This document shows, piece after piece, positions 44,098 through 53,038 of a DNA stretch of 64,000 bases. The notes under the pieces were generated by a model, which made no database searches, was not told the origin of the DNA, and was given only the letters and a program-made list of their open reading frames with translations. Both the position numbers and the translations under genes were made by a program. The stretch comes from Rhodococcus sp. Leaf278 (GTDB taxonomy: Bacteria; Actinomycetota; Actinomycetes; Mycobacteriales; Mycobacteriaceae): positions 150,129 through 214,128 of the forward strand of contig NZ_LMRR01000042.1 of the NCBI RefSeq assembly GCF_001426085.1, in the 5' to 3' direction. Every line of letters starts with the position of its first letter. The first letter of the stretch is position 1.

Positions 44098-44831
44098 CCA
44101 CCGTTGTGCTGCGTCAAGTCCCCCGGTCGTCGCCGATCCATCGCCTGTGGGCCGGCACCAAACTCGTCGTCGTCCTGCTCCTCAGCGTCACTCTGGTCGT
44201 AGCACCGACATGGCCTGCGCTCGGAATCGTGTTCGGGCTCTTGGTGATCGCGGGGATCGTCGCGCACATTCCGATCACGGCACTGCCGCGCCCACCATGG
44301 TGGATCTGGGCGTTGTTCGGCGTCGGTGCCTTGATCAATCTGCCGATCGGTGGCGCAGCAGTGGTGCTGTATCTGCGTGCGACGCTCTTCGTCTTCGTGT
44401 TGCTCGGTGCCTCGATGATGATCGGCTGGACCACCTCCATGAGTGACATAGCCCCGGCCGTATCGAAACTCGGCGCACCGCTGAAGAAGCTGAAACTGCC
44501 GGTCGACGAGTGGGCGATCGCCGTGGCGTTGAGCCTGCGGTCGCTACCGCTGTTGATCGAAGAGATGCGCACTCTCAACGCCGCCCGACGCCTGCGCCCC
44601 AAGCCCGTGGTCAACAGCGCCTCGGACAATTCGCTGGTCGACATCGTCACGACGGTCATGTCGGTAGCCATCCGACGGGCCGACGAGATGGGTACGGCGA
44701 TCGCTGCCCGCGGCGGCACCGGAATGATCACCGCGACCGACTCGCGCTTCAAGGCCTCGGACGCAGTGACGCTGACCGTGGTGACTCTCGCGTGCGCCGC
44801 AGCGATTGCGATCAGCTTCCTGTGGGGCTGA
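44094..44831 (+). CDS. ECF transporter transmembrane component EcfT
   Basis: A 245-residue membrane scaffold of the EcfT/CbiQ family, like Rv2325c. Four or five N-terminal membrane segments are followed by the coupling-helix region with the hallmark Ala-Arg-Gly-type motifs: NAARRLRPKP and AIAARGGTGMI. These contact the two ATPases in the partner protein. The GTG at 44094 overlaps the fused ECF gene. It converges on the VWA gene with one base between stops. Confidence 0.9.
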   Translation: MTTVVLRQVPRSSPIHRLWAGTKLVVVLLLSVTLVVAPTWPALGIVFGLLVIAGIVAHIPITALPRPPWWIWALFGVGALINLPIGGAAVVLYLRATLFVFVLLGASMMIGWTTSMSDIAPAVSKLGAPLKKLKLPVDEWAIAVALSLRSLPLLIEEMRTLNAARRLRPKPVVNSASDNSLVDIVTTVMSVAIRRADEMGTAIAARGGTGMITATDSRFKASDAVTLTVVTLACAAAIAISFLWG

Positions 44832-44832
44832 A

Positions 44833-46485
44833 CTACTCCCCTGCGAGGCGCTCGGTGCGCGAGTTCAGTGCCTTGACGAACACATCGGGGATGTCGCGCG
44901 GATCCTCGGCCACGTAGCTCGTTCCACCCGTGACGGCCGAAATCTGCTGCAGCGCAACAGGATCTGCGTCACTGGTGACACCGACGGTCACGATGACGAT
45001 GGGACGCACCGGATCTTGCTCCTTCTGTAGCGCTGCCAGCAGTTGATCGAGGGTGATGCTGCCGTTGTCTTCGTTGGCTCCGTCGGTCAGGATGATGACA
45101 CTGTTGACGTAGTTGGGGTCGTAGCCCTCCTTGACCCTCCGGAAGGCGGCCAGAGTCGTGTCGTAGAGCCCGGTGCCGCCACCGACAAGCCTGGGCAGGC
45201 CACGAATGGCGTCGAGAATGGCCTGACGTTGCGGCTTGCCGTCGAACGTGTTGCTCACCGGGCCGAGTGGCACCAGTTCTCGGTAATCCTGTTGGCCTCC
45301 CCCGAGTCCGATGGAAAAAGCCCACAGACCCATCTGCGTCTGGTCACTGAACAAATCGTTCGCACCGACCGACGCGTCGACCGTCAACGCGATACGCGTC
45401 GAGTCACCCGACGTCGCGGCCATCGAACCCGATACGTCCTCGACGACGAGCGTGCGCAACGGCAGCGCGAGTACGGCCCAGTCGCGCAGTGTCGTCTCGA
45501 TGGACAGGGGGTTCTTGATCTCCAGCGAGGCCACGGATCCGACGCCCTTGCCGTCGGGCAGCGGGGTGCCGCTCGCAGTACGGAAGCCGGCCGCGACCAA
45601 TGTGTCGGTGGCCGACTGCGTGGCCAGAACCGAGGCCAACGCGGCTCCGGCTTTCTTGACGCGGTCGTAGTCCGGGCCGGCCGGAGTGGTTACCGCCAAC
45701 GGGTAGTTGAGGAAATAACTGCCGGTCGGTGGAACCGACTCGGTGAGCTCCGCGCCCGGGTTGTCTGCCTCGTAGGCGAGCAACGCCTGTTCGGTGGCCA
45801 CGCTGCTACCGCCCTCGGTGGCCACCTCGGCGACGAGATCGGGAGTGTCGTGCGGCTTGTCGGCAATTCTTCCGAAGTCCTGCGCCATCGGCACCAGAGC
45901 TGCGGACACGGCCTTGGCGTCCGAGATCGCAACCTCGGACTCGGCGAGCGCACCCAGAATGGCCGCATTCGACGCACTGCTGGTGAGGGGGTCTCCGATG
46001 CGTTGCCCCGGGAGCTGCAACACGCTGAGCCAGGTGTCGGTGACCGGCACCGCATCGGACTTCGATACCAGGACGGGCACGGTGTTCGCGACGGACGTCT
46101 TGGCCAGCTCGGGCAGAGCACCGGTCGAGCGGAGGGTCTTGAGCAACCACAACGTCGAATCGGGGATCCATAGGTCGGGGCGGTTCTCGGTGCCCGCGAT
46201 CTCCGTCGCGGTGTCGGTGGGACGCTCGGAACGGATGTCGAAATTCACGCACCCACGGTCGACCTCGCCGGCCTGAGACACGATCTGCTGCACCGGCTCG
46301 GCAATGGAGGTGTCCACTGCCAGCGACACCGTGTCCAGGGAATCGCAGGAATCCGCACCCGACGCTCGGACGGCCTGGACGCCGAACCAACCGCCGACCG
46401 CGACGACCACCACCGCGAGCGCAGCAGCACCCCACGTCACGACAGGACTGAACCTACGACTACTGCCGCTGTGACGTCCCGACAT
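44833..46485 (-). CDS. Membrane-anchored substrate-binding/VWA domain protein, copy 1
   Basis: A 550-residue protein with one N-terminal membrane segment (TWGAAALAVVVVAVGGWFGV). An extracellular domain of about 300 residues has the layout of a type-2 periplasmic binding protein (RPDLWIPDSTLWL, SYFLNYPLAVTTP), and a C-terminal von Willebrand A domain follows. The MIDAS is complete in outline: VEDVSGSM, TGLYDTTLAAF, ILTDGANED. The VWA domain would bind a metal-dependent protein partner. It is a paralogue of the next gene upstream, and the two are in tandem on the same strand. Function is unknown. Confidence 0.82.
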   Translation of the reverse strand: MSGRHSGSSRRFSPVVTWGAAALAVVVVAVGGWFGVQAVRASGADSCDSLDTVSLAVDTSIAEPVQQIVSQAGEVDRGCVNFDIRSERPTDTATEIAGTENRPDLWIPDSTLWLLKTLRSTGALPELAKTSVANTVPVLVSKSDAVPVTDTWLSVLQLPGQRIGDPLTSSASNAAILGALAESEVAISDAKAVSAALVPMAQDFGRIADKPHDTPDLVAEVATEGGSSVATEQALLAYEADNPGAELTESVPPTGSYFLNYPLAVTTPAGPDYDRVKKAGAALASVLATQSATDTLVAAGFRTASGTPLPDGKGVGSVASLEIKNPLSIETTLRDWAVLALPLRTLVVEDVSGSMAATSGDSTRIALTVDASVGANDLFSDQTQMGLWAFSIGLGGGQQDYRELVPLGPVSNTFDGKPQRQAILDAIRGLPRLVGGGTGLYDTTLAAFRRVKEGYDPNYVNSVIILTDGANEDNGSITLDQLLAALQKEQDPVRPIVIVTVGVTSDADPVALQQISAVTGGTSYVAEDPRDIPDVFVKALNSRTERLAGE

Positions 46486-46589
46486 CGACTTCGCCCCCTA
46501 CATCAATCCCCGACACCCCTCTGCGCCGCGGTTGTTCCGCGCTGCCCGAGGTGACGGACAGCACGCGGCGCACAGCATAGCCGCTTCCG

Positions 46590-48221
46590 TCAGCGACCGG
46601 AACGACTTCTCAGCGCATTGACGAAGACATTCGGAATTTCGGCCGGATTGCGCGCGATGAAGCTGGTGCCACCGGTGGCGGCCGAAATCTGCTGCAGCAC
46701 ACCGGCATCGGCGTCGTCGGTGATACCGATGGTAACGATGACGACGGGCTTGGACGGGTCCTGCTCGGCGCGCAGGGTCGACAACAGCTCGTCCAGCGAG
46801 ATGCTGTCGGGATCCTCGTTGGCCCCGTCGGTGAGAATGATGACGCTGTTGACTGCATCGGGGTCGTACCCCTCCTGCACGGTGCGGAACGCCGCCAGCG
46901 TTGTGTCGTAGAGGCCGGTACCGCCCCCGACCAGCGACGGAAGGGTTCGAGTCTGCTGCAGCAGCACCTCACGTTGGGTGGTGTTGCCGACTTTCTCGTC
47001 CATCCGCCGGATCGGTGCCAGCTCTTTGTAATCCTGGCTGCCACCGCCGAGTCCGATAGAGAACGCCCACAATCCCATCGACGCATTGTCGGGGAACAGG
47101 CGATTGCCGGTCTCGCTGGCCTGCACCGTCATGGCGATGCGCGTGTTTGCACCTGCGCTGTAGTTCATGGATCCGGAGACGTCCTCCATCACCAATGCCC
47201 GCGAGGGTAGCGCCAACACCTGATATTGCTTCAGCGTCGACTCGGCGGCCTGTTGATCAGCAATCGTCAGGGGCGTCACCTCGCCGATCCCACGACCGGA
47301 ATCCAACACCGCATTGTCTGCTCCACGGAACCCGGCCTCGGACAACGCCTGTTGGCCCTGCTCGGATTCGATGGCCGAGGCCAGAGCGGTACCCACGGAC
47401 TTCGCGGCCTCGTGTCGGTCCTCCGCAGGCTCGGTCACGGCCAAGGGAAAGTTCAGGAAGACGCTGCCCGTGGGCGGCACCGTCGCGCCCAGCTCCAGGT
47501 TCTTCTCGTTCTGGTACGCCAAGTAGGTCTGCTCCGAGACCACCGCGACTCCGCCGTCGGCGACCACGTCGTCGAGACGGACCGTCGGATCGGCCTCTCC
47601 GCGAGTGGCGGCCTGAGCCTGCGCGACGGGAACGAGCGCCGCCGAGACCGAGTCGAGGGCTTTCTCGTCCGATCCGGCCTCGGCCACCGCGCCCAGGATC
47701 GCCGCGTCGGACATGGTGTTGGTCAACGGGTTTCCGATACGCAGGCCTTCGAGTTTCAAGGCAGTGAGCCACGTGTCGAAGAACGGCACCTCGTCTTTAC
47801 GGGCTGCGAGCACCGCCGGCGTACTGGCCACCGACTGGCTCGCGAGGTCGATCAGCGCGGCAGTCGATCGCACGGTCTTGCCGATCCACAAGGACGAATC
47901 CGGAATCCAGAGCGAGGGAGCGTCGTCGCCCTTGGCCACCGCGGCCGAGACCTGACCCGATTCGCTCGCGGTCACCTCGATCCGAGCGCAATCGAGATCC
48001 TCGGCGGATGTGCCGTCGACGATCTTCTGCAGCACCGGTGCAATCGCGGGGTCCGCGGCCAGCGAGTAGGACGAGGAGTCGCCGCACTCGCTGCCGAAGA
48101 CCTTCTGAGCCCCGAACACTCCGCCTCCGACGACAAGAAGCAGGACGACGGCAACGACGACGTACTTGGCGAACCCTCTGCTGCTCGTCGCGGACGACGG
48201 CGCGCTGTGCCTACCGGGCAT
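46590..48221 (-). CDS. Membrane-anchored substrate-binding/VWA domain protein, copy 2
   Basis: A 543-residue paralogue of the downstream neighbour with the same architecture. It has a membrane segment (YVVVAVVLLLVVGGGVFGA), a binding-protein-like domain (SLWIPDSSLWIGKTVRSTAAL, SVFLNFPLAVTEP) and a VWA domain with MIDAS MEDVSGSM and ILTDGANEDPDS. The long block MGLWAFSIGLGGG is identical in both. The two are about half identical by eye, so this is an old tandem duplication kept for separate roles. It lies 20 bp downstream of the SRPBCC gene, probably in one operon. Confidence 0.82.
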   Translation of the reverse strand: MPGRHSAPSSATSSRGFAKYVVVAVVLLLVVGGGVFGAQKVFGSECGDSSSYSLAADPAIAPVLQKIVDGTSAEDLDCARIEVTASESGQVSAAVAKGDDAPSLWIPDSSLWIGKTVRSTAALIDLASQSVASTPAVLAARKDEVPFFDTWLTALKLEGLRIGNPLTNTMSDAAILGAVAEAGSDEKALDSVSAALVPVAQAQAATRGEADPTVRLDDVVADGGVAVVSEQTYLAYQNEKNLELGATVPPTGSVFLNFPLAVTEPAEDRHEAAKSVGTALASAIESEQGQQALSEAGFRGADNAVLDSGRGIGEVTPLTIADQQAAESTLKQYQVLALPSRALVMEDVSGSMNYSAGANTRIAMTVQASETGNRLFPDNASMGLWAFSIGLGGGSQDYKELAPIRRMDEKVGNTTQREVLLQQTRTLPSLVGGGTGLYDTTLAAFRTVQEGYDPDAVNSVIILTDGANEDPDSISLDELLSTLRAEQDPSKPVVIVTIGITDDADAGVLQQISAATGGTSFIARNPAEIPNVFVNALRSRSGR

Positions 48222-48241
48222 GCATCTCCACTCCTACACCG

Positions 48242-48673
48242 TCAGGCGTAGATCTTGACGAACGTCTTCAGCGAGTTCTCGATGTCGCCCTTGAGTGCGC
48301 GGGCGACGCCGGAACCGATCGGACCGAACAGCGGCGCACCGCCCAGGTTGACGTCGATCGTGATCTCGGAGCCGTCGCCCTTGGACTTCACCGACAGGTT
48401 GAGCCCGATCTTGACTCCGCCCTTGCCGTTGCCCTTCAGCTCGAGCTTCTTGGGCGGATCGTAGGACTCGATCTTCCAGGAAACCCGGTTACGCATACCT
48501 TTCACGCTGGCGATGGAGTCCAGAGTGGTGCCGACGGCCAGCTGCTCGGGCAGCTCGCCGCGCCACGCTTCATGGATGGAGAGCCACTGCTCGTACCCGG
48601 ACAGATCGGACGCGTGCTCCCACGTCTGCTCGGGGGTCAGTGGGACGTCGAGGGAAACCTTCAGCTTGGCCAC
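48242..48673 (-). CDS. SRPBCC-family protein, Rv0910-like
   Basis: A 143-residue START/SRPBCC-fold protein that resembles M. tuberculosis Rv0910: MAKLKVSLDVPLTPEQTWEH, then ASDLSGYEQWLSIHEAWRG, VKGMRNRVSW and GAPLFGPIGSGVARALKGDI. Rv0910 is reported as the toxin partner of Rv0909. In this window the Rv0909-like gene lies 9.2 kb away at 57909, not adjacent. An alternative is a lipid- or polyketide-binding role. It precedes the two SBP-VWA genes with short spacing. Confidence 0.82.
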   Translation of the reverse strand: MAKLKVSLDVPLTPEQTWEHASDLSGYEQWLSIHEAWRGELPEQLAVGTTLDSIASVKGMRNRVSWKIESYDPPKKLELKGNGKGGVKIGLNLSVKSKGDGSEITIDVNLGGAPLFGPIGSGVARALKGDIENSLKTFVKIYA

Positions 48674-48698
48674 AGCAGGGATGGTAACCGCTGGACGA

Positions 48699-48736
48699 GA
48701 AGTGCCCGTGTGAGGCCTTGCTCACACGGGCACTTC
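48699..48736. terminator. Perfect 16-bp hairpin after the acetate symporter operon
   Basis: GAAGTGCCCGTGTGAG pairs with CTCACACGGGCACTTC around a 6-nt loop, between the symporter stop and the SRPBCC start on the minus strand. It has no T-tract. Confidence 0.75.
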
Positions 48737-48756
48737 TCGACGCATCTACAGGTGTA

Positions 48757-50391
48757 TTAGTGCGCGCTGGCCTTCTCCGCACCGATGCCGGTGAGGGAGC
48801 GTACCTCCATTTCGGCCTGCTTGTCGGTGTTCTCGGTGTCCTTCGAGATCAGGGTTCCGACGATGCCGAGGATGAATGCCAGCGGGATCGACACGATGCC
48901 CGGGTTGGACAGCGGGAACCAGGCGAAGTCCGAGCCGGGAACCATCGACGTCGGCGATCCGGAGACAGCCGGGGAGAAGATGATCAGCACGATCGTCGAG
49001 ATCAGGCCGCCGTACATGCTGAACAGTGCGCCGGTGGTGGTGAAGCGACGCCAGAACAGCGAGTACAGGATGGTCGGCAGGTTCGCAGCCGCGGCGACGG
49101 CGAAGGCGAGGGCCACCAGGAAGGCGATGTTCTGCCCGTTGGCGAGGATGCCGAGGCCGATGGCCAGCAGACCGATGACGACGGCCGTGATGCGCGAGAC
49201 CTTGACCTGCTTCTTGTCGTCCACCTTGCCCTTCTTGATGACGCTTGCGTAGATGTCGTGAGCGAACGACGCCGACGCGGTGATCGTCAAGCCGGCAACC
49301 ACGGCGAGGATGGTCGCGAAGGCCACCGCCGAGATGACGCCGAGCAGAATGACGCCGCCGAGCTCGAAGGCCAACAGCGGAGCCGCGGAGTTCTGACCGC
49401 CGGCCGAGGCCAGGATGCGGTCGGGTCCGACGATCGCTGCGGCACCGTAGCCGAGCACCAGGGTGAACAGGTAGAACGCACCGATGAGCGCGATGGCCCA
49501 CACGACGCTACGACGAGCTTCCTTGGCGGTGGGCACGGTATAGAAGCGCATCAGCACGTGCGGCAGACCCGCGGTGCCGAGGACGAGTGCGATGCCGAGC
49601 GAGAGGAAGTTGATCTTCGAGGTGGCACTGCCGCCGTACTGGGCACCGGGCTCGATGACGTCTCGAGCTGCGACGGCCTCGTTGGCCGATCCGGCCACCA
49701 TGGTCTGCGCGCTGCCGAGCAGTTCGGAGAAGTTCAGGCCGAACTTGGCGAGCACGAGCACCGTCATGAACGCGGCGCCGGCGATGAGCAGAACAGCCTT
49801 GATGATCTGCACCCAGGTGGTGCCCTTCATGCCGCCGATGAGCACGTACGCGATCATCAGCACACCGACGATGGCGATGACGATGGACTGCCCGGTGCGG
49901 TCGGAGATGTCGAGCAGCAGTGCGACGAGTCCGCCGGCACCTGCCATCTGTGCGAGCAGATAGAACAGCGAGACGGTCAAGGTGGACAGCGCGGCCGCAG
50001 TGCGGACCGGGCCTTGCTTGAGCCGGAAACTCAGCACGTCCGCCATGGTGAATTTGCCGGTGTTCCTGAGCAATTCGGCGACCAGGAGCAGGGCGACGAG
50101 CCAGGCGACGAGGAAGCCGATGGAGTACAGGAAGCCGTCGTAGCCGTAGACGGCAATGGCACCGGCGATACCGAGAAAGCTTGCCGCGGAAAGGTAGTCG
50201 CCGGCGATGGCGACGCCGTTCTGCGGTCCGGAGAATCCGCCGCCTGCGGTGAAGAACTCCGCGGAGGTTGCGTTCTTCTTCGATGCGCGAATGACGACGG
50301 CCATCGTGATGAGGACGAACGCACCGAAGATGGCGATGTTGACGATCGGTTCACCGACAGTGGTATCGGCGGCCTGGGCTAATACGTTCAC
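48757..50391 (-). CDS. actP: Cation/acetate symporter (SSS family, ActP-like)
   Basis: A 544-residue Na+/solute symporter with about 13 membrane segments. GDYLSAASFLGIAGAIAVYGYDGFLY, the middle MRFYTVPTAKEARRSV, and the ASASFAHDIYASVIKKGKVDDKK end of the core mark the acetate/pyruvate subgroup (ActP, MctC). It takes up short monocarboxylates. The GTG at 50389-50391 overlaps the DUF485 stop by 4 bp, the standard yjcH-actP arrangement. A near-consensus CRP-type site lies upstream of the pair. Confidence 0.9.
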   Translation of the reverse strand: MNVLAQAADTTVGEPIVNIAIFGAFVLITMAVVIRASKKNATSAEFFTAGGGFSGPQNGVAIAGDYLSAASFLGIAGAIAVYGYDGFLYSIGFLVAWLVALLLVAELLRNTGKFTMADVLSFRLKQGPVRTAAALSTLTVSLFYLLAQMAGAGGLVALLLDISDRTGQSIVIAIVGVLMIAYVLIGGMKGTTWVQIIKAVLLIAGAAFMTVLVLAKFGLNFSELLGSAQTMVAGSANEAVAARDVIEPGAQYGGSATSKINFLSLGIALVLGTAGLPHVLMRFYTVPTAKEARRSVVWAIALIGAFYLFTLVLGYGAAAIVGPDRILASAGGQNSAAPLLAFELGGVILLGVISAVAFATILAVVAGLTITASASFAHDIYASVIKKGKVDDKKQVKVSRITAVVIGLLAIGLGILANGQNIAFLVALAFAVAAAANLPTILYSLFWRRFTTTGALFSMYGGLISTIVLIIFSPAVSGSPTSMVPGSDFAWFPLSNPGIVSIPLAFILGIVGTLISKDTENTDKQAEMEVRSLTGIGAEKASAH

Positions 50392-50738
50392 GACTTGGCT
50401 CCCTGGGAGGCTTCCATCTCGGCGCGCAGGGCTGCGGCGCGAGGATCGAGTTCACGGTTGGCGAACTTCACGTAGATGCCGGTGATGGCGAACGTCGTGA
50501 TGAACTGGGCGAGGCCGAGCAGCAGGCCGACGTTGATGTTGCCCCACACCTTGGTCGACATGAAGTCGACTGCGTAGGTGCTCAGCAACACGTAGACGAC
50601 GTACCAGACCAGGAAGAACCCGGCCATCGGGAACACGAAGCTACGCAGGCGGCGTCGGAGTTCCTGGAACTCCGGACTGGCCTGCATGTCGACGAACGCT
50701 TGCGCGTCCGGTGGCGAATTGGTTTCCGGTGCGGTCAC
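50388..50738 (-). CDS. DUF485 small membrane protein (YjcH-like)
   Basis: A 116-residue protein with two membrane segments and the conserved SPEFQELRRRLRSFVFPMAGFFLVWYVVYVLL and FITTFAITGIYVKFANRELDP pattern (seen in parts). It is regularly co-transcribed with acetate symporters and is thought to assist them. The GTG start has AGGAG upstream. It is the first gene of the operon. Confidence 0.9.
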   Translation of the reverse strand: MTAPETNSPPDAQAFVDMQASPEFQELRRRLRSFVFPMAGFFLVWYVVYVLLSTYAVDFMSTKVWGNINVGLLLGLAQFITTFAITGIYVKFANRELDPRAAALRAEMEASQGAKS

Positions 50739-50786
50739 CTGGGACTCCTGAAGTAGATGTGAGCTCTAGCTGATCCGGAACAGTAA

Positions 50787-50802
50787 TGAGAGTCAGGTCA
50801 CA
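50787..50802. promoter_or_regulatory. CRP-type site upstream of the DUF485-actP operon
   Basis: TGAGAGTCAGGTCACA matches TGTGA-N6-TCACA with one change (TGAGA). It lies 49 bp before the DUF485 start. Confidence 0.5.
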
Positions 50803-50881
50803 AAATCAGGCGGTGGCCTCGATCACACGGCGGGCTGCGGGAGTGTGCGACGAGCGGTCGAGAATTGCAGTCGAGCGGGCG

Positions 50882-50904
50882 GGAGTGGAGCCTGCGGAAT
50901 GACC
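50882..50904. repeat. Third copy of the dispersed repeat, inverted
   Basis: GGAGTGGAGCCTGCGGAATG and ACC match the reverse complement of the repeats at 15744-15808 in 22 of 23 positions. It is again just 3' of a gene, 12 bp from the symporter stop. Confidence 0.8.
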
Positions 50905-50915
50905 CGAAGACGCAA

Positions 50916-52658
50916 TTAGAGTTCGCGCTCTCGGTCTTTGCCCATGTCGAGGCCCTCGGGCAGGTGCAGTCGGGCGAAGATGCGGGAGATGTCCGACGGC
51001 ACCGTTTTTCGGGTGGCGAGGCTGACGACGATCATCGCGGCGAAGGCGATGGGCACACTCACCGCGGCGGGGTAGCCGAGTATCGCGGCCGCCCAGCCGC
51101 CGAGGATGCCGTCGGAGACGGGGGTGACGACGGAGATCGACGCGGCCACGAGGGAGATCCCGCCGCCCAGGAACAGTCCGGTTGCCGCTCCTGCGGCGGT
51201 CAGTCCGCGCCACCAGATGCCCAGCACGAGCAGTGGGCACAGGGTGGAGGCCGCGACGGCGAACACGAGCCCGACGGTGCGTGAGAGGTCCAGTGAGACA
51301 ACGCCGATCGACAGGGCGAGCGGTACAGCGCCGGCGAGTATCGCAGCGACACGGAAGTCGCGCACTTTGCCCGAGAGCACATCGGTACTCAACACCCCGG
51401 CGATGCTGACCAGCAGACCGGACGAGGTGGACAGGAACGCCGCGATGGCACCGGCGGCCACGAGCGCGGCGAGCAGCTGCCCCGGAATGCCGGACAGCAC
51501 GGAGCCGGGCAACAGCAGTACCGCGGCGTCCGATGCCCCGGTGATGAGCAGTTGCGGTACGTACAGGCGGGCGAACACGCCGAGCACCGTCGGGAACAGA
51601 TAGAACATGCCGAGTAGCGCCAGGACGGTCAGCGAGGTGAGTCGTGCGGCTCGGCCGTCCGGGTTGGTGTAGAACCGCACCAGCACGTGCGGCAGTCCGA
51701 GAGTTCCGAGGAACGTCGCCAGGATCAGCGAGTACACCTGATACAGCGGATGCCCGCCGCCCAGTCCCCCGCCGGGCATCGACCATGCCCGATCGGTGGT
51801 CGGGGCTCCCGCCACCACCGGGACGGGCGAGCCTGCGTCGAGGGTGAGCAGGGTGCCGGATCCGAGGCGGTGTTCGCCCGCCTCCAGGCTCACTCGTCCG
51901 TCCACGCTCTGCTCGTCCAAGGTGCCGGCCACGGATACGACGATCGGCGAATCGACCTGCACCACAACGTCGGTGGTGATGTCGACAACGGTCTGTTCGG
52001 ACACGGTCGGTGGGGCCGGGCTACCGACGCTACGGTCGTCGGCGAAGAAGTGCACGGCCAGGACCAGGGCCGGGATTGCGATCGCGGTGAGCTTGAGCCA
52101 GTACTGGAACGCCTGCACGAACGTGATCGAGCGCATTCCACCGCCGACGACATTGGCGATGACGATGAGCCCGACCGCCAGTGCTCCCACCCAGCCCGGC
52201 ACTCCGAGAAGGATGTTCAGGGTCAGGCCCGCGCCCTGGAACTGCGGCACCAGATACAGCGCGCAGATGACCACCACCACCAGCATGGCCACGGTACGTA
52301 ACCATGGTGCACCGAGCCGGAACTCGACGAAATCCGGCACCGTGTACGCACCGCTCCGGCGCAGCGGCGCGGCGACGAACAACAGCAGACCCAGGTACCC
52401 CGCGGTGAAACCCACGGGATACCACAGTGCATCGGCACCGTACTTGGCGATGAGACCGGCGACACCGAGAAACGATGCAGCAGAGAGATATTCACCGCTG
52501 ATGGCCGCGGCGTTCCACCGCGGCCCGACGGAACGCGACGCCACCAGAAAGTCCGACGTGGTGCGGGCCAACCGAACTCCGTAGACGCCGATACCCACGG
52601 TGGCCGCAGCTGCAATGAGCAGCGCGATCACCGTGGCGACGGGAATGGATTGGTTCAC
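50916..52658 (-). CDS. Second SSS-family Na+/carboxylate symporter
   Basis: A 580-residue symporter related to ActP/MctC. SGEYLSAASFLGVAGLIAKYGADALWYPVG matches the family's second helix, and GTLGLPHVLVRFYTNPDGRAARL its middle. A hydrophilic insert of about 100 residues follows VHFFADDRSVG (TVSEQTVVDITTDVVVQVDS to DRAWSMPGG), lying outside the membrane. The copy at 48757 lacks so long an insert. The GTG at 52656-52658 is preferred; the longer frame runs into the neighbouring gene. It is the last gene of an operon that begins with a lipoprotein hydrolase and a two-component system. Confidence 0.88.
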   Translation of the reverse strand: MNQSIPVATVIALLIAAAATVGIGVYGVRLARTTSDFLVASRSVGPRWNAAAISGEYLSAASFLGVAGLIAKYGADALWYPVGFTAGYLGLLLFVAAPLRRSGAYTVPDFVEFRLGAPWLRTVAMLVVVVICALYLVPQFQGAGLTLNILLGVPGWVGALAVGLIVIANVVGGGMRSITFVQAFQYWLKLTAIAIPALVLAVHFFADDRSVGSPAPPTVSEQTVVDITTDVVVQVDSPIVVSVAGTLDEQSVDGRVSLEAGEHRLGSGTLLTLDAGSPVPVVAGAPTTDRAWSMPGGGLGGGHPLYQVYSLILATFLGTLGLPHVLVRFYTNPDGRAARLTSLTVLALLGMFYLFPTVLGVFARLYVPQLLITGASDAAVLLLPGSVLSGIPGQLLAALVAAGAIAAFLSTSSGLLVSIAGVLSTDVLSGKVRDFRVAAILAGAVPLALSIGVVSLDLSRTVGLVFAVAASTLCPLLVLGIWWRGLTAAGAATGLFLGGGISLVAASISVVTPVSDGILGGWAAAILGYPAAVSVPIAFAAMIVVSLATRKTVPSDISRIFARLHLPEGLDMGKDREREL

Positions 52659-52665
52659 CGACGCC

Positions 52666-53025
52666 CTAGTCCTCGACCAGACCGACGAACTCCGTCTCGT
52701 TGCGCTCGGCTCGGCGCACGTAGGCCCAGCCGACCCCGAAGAGCGGCGGATAGATCGCCACCCCCAGCACCAACCACGGCAACCCGACACCCAGCAGCGC
52801 GACATCGGTGAAACGCGCGAGCAGCAAGCCCGACAACGGAATTGCGAACAGAATCGACAGCGTCATCACCGCCAACCGCACCGACAACAACAGTTGCGCA
52901 CGAACGAGACTACGAACCAGAGCGTCGCCCACCTCGGTTTGCTCCTGCACTTCGACGCGGGTGCGCACCATCCGTGCGCCGCGACGTTGCGAGAGCACGA
53001 CACGCTGCCGATGCGGCTGACTCAC
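52666..53025 (-). CDS. Small membrane protein preceding the second symporter
   Basis: A 119-residue protein with two membrane segments (LAVMTLSILFAIPLSGLLLA and VALLGVGLPWLVLGVAIYPP). It has the position and size of the DUF485-type partner and may replace it, but the sequence is not convincingly DUF485. It lies 7 bp before the symporter start and 13 bp after the response regulator. Confidence 0.75.
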   Translation of the reverse strand: MSQPHRQRVVLSQRRGARMVRTRVEVQEQTEVGDALVRSLVRAQLLLSVRLAVMTLSILFAIPLSGLLLARFTDVALLGVGLPWLVLGVAIYPPLFGVGWAYVRRAERNETEFVGLVED

Positions 53026-53038
53026 GCCTCGACCCCGA

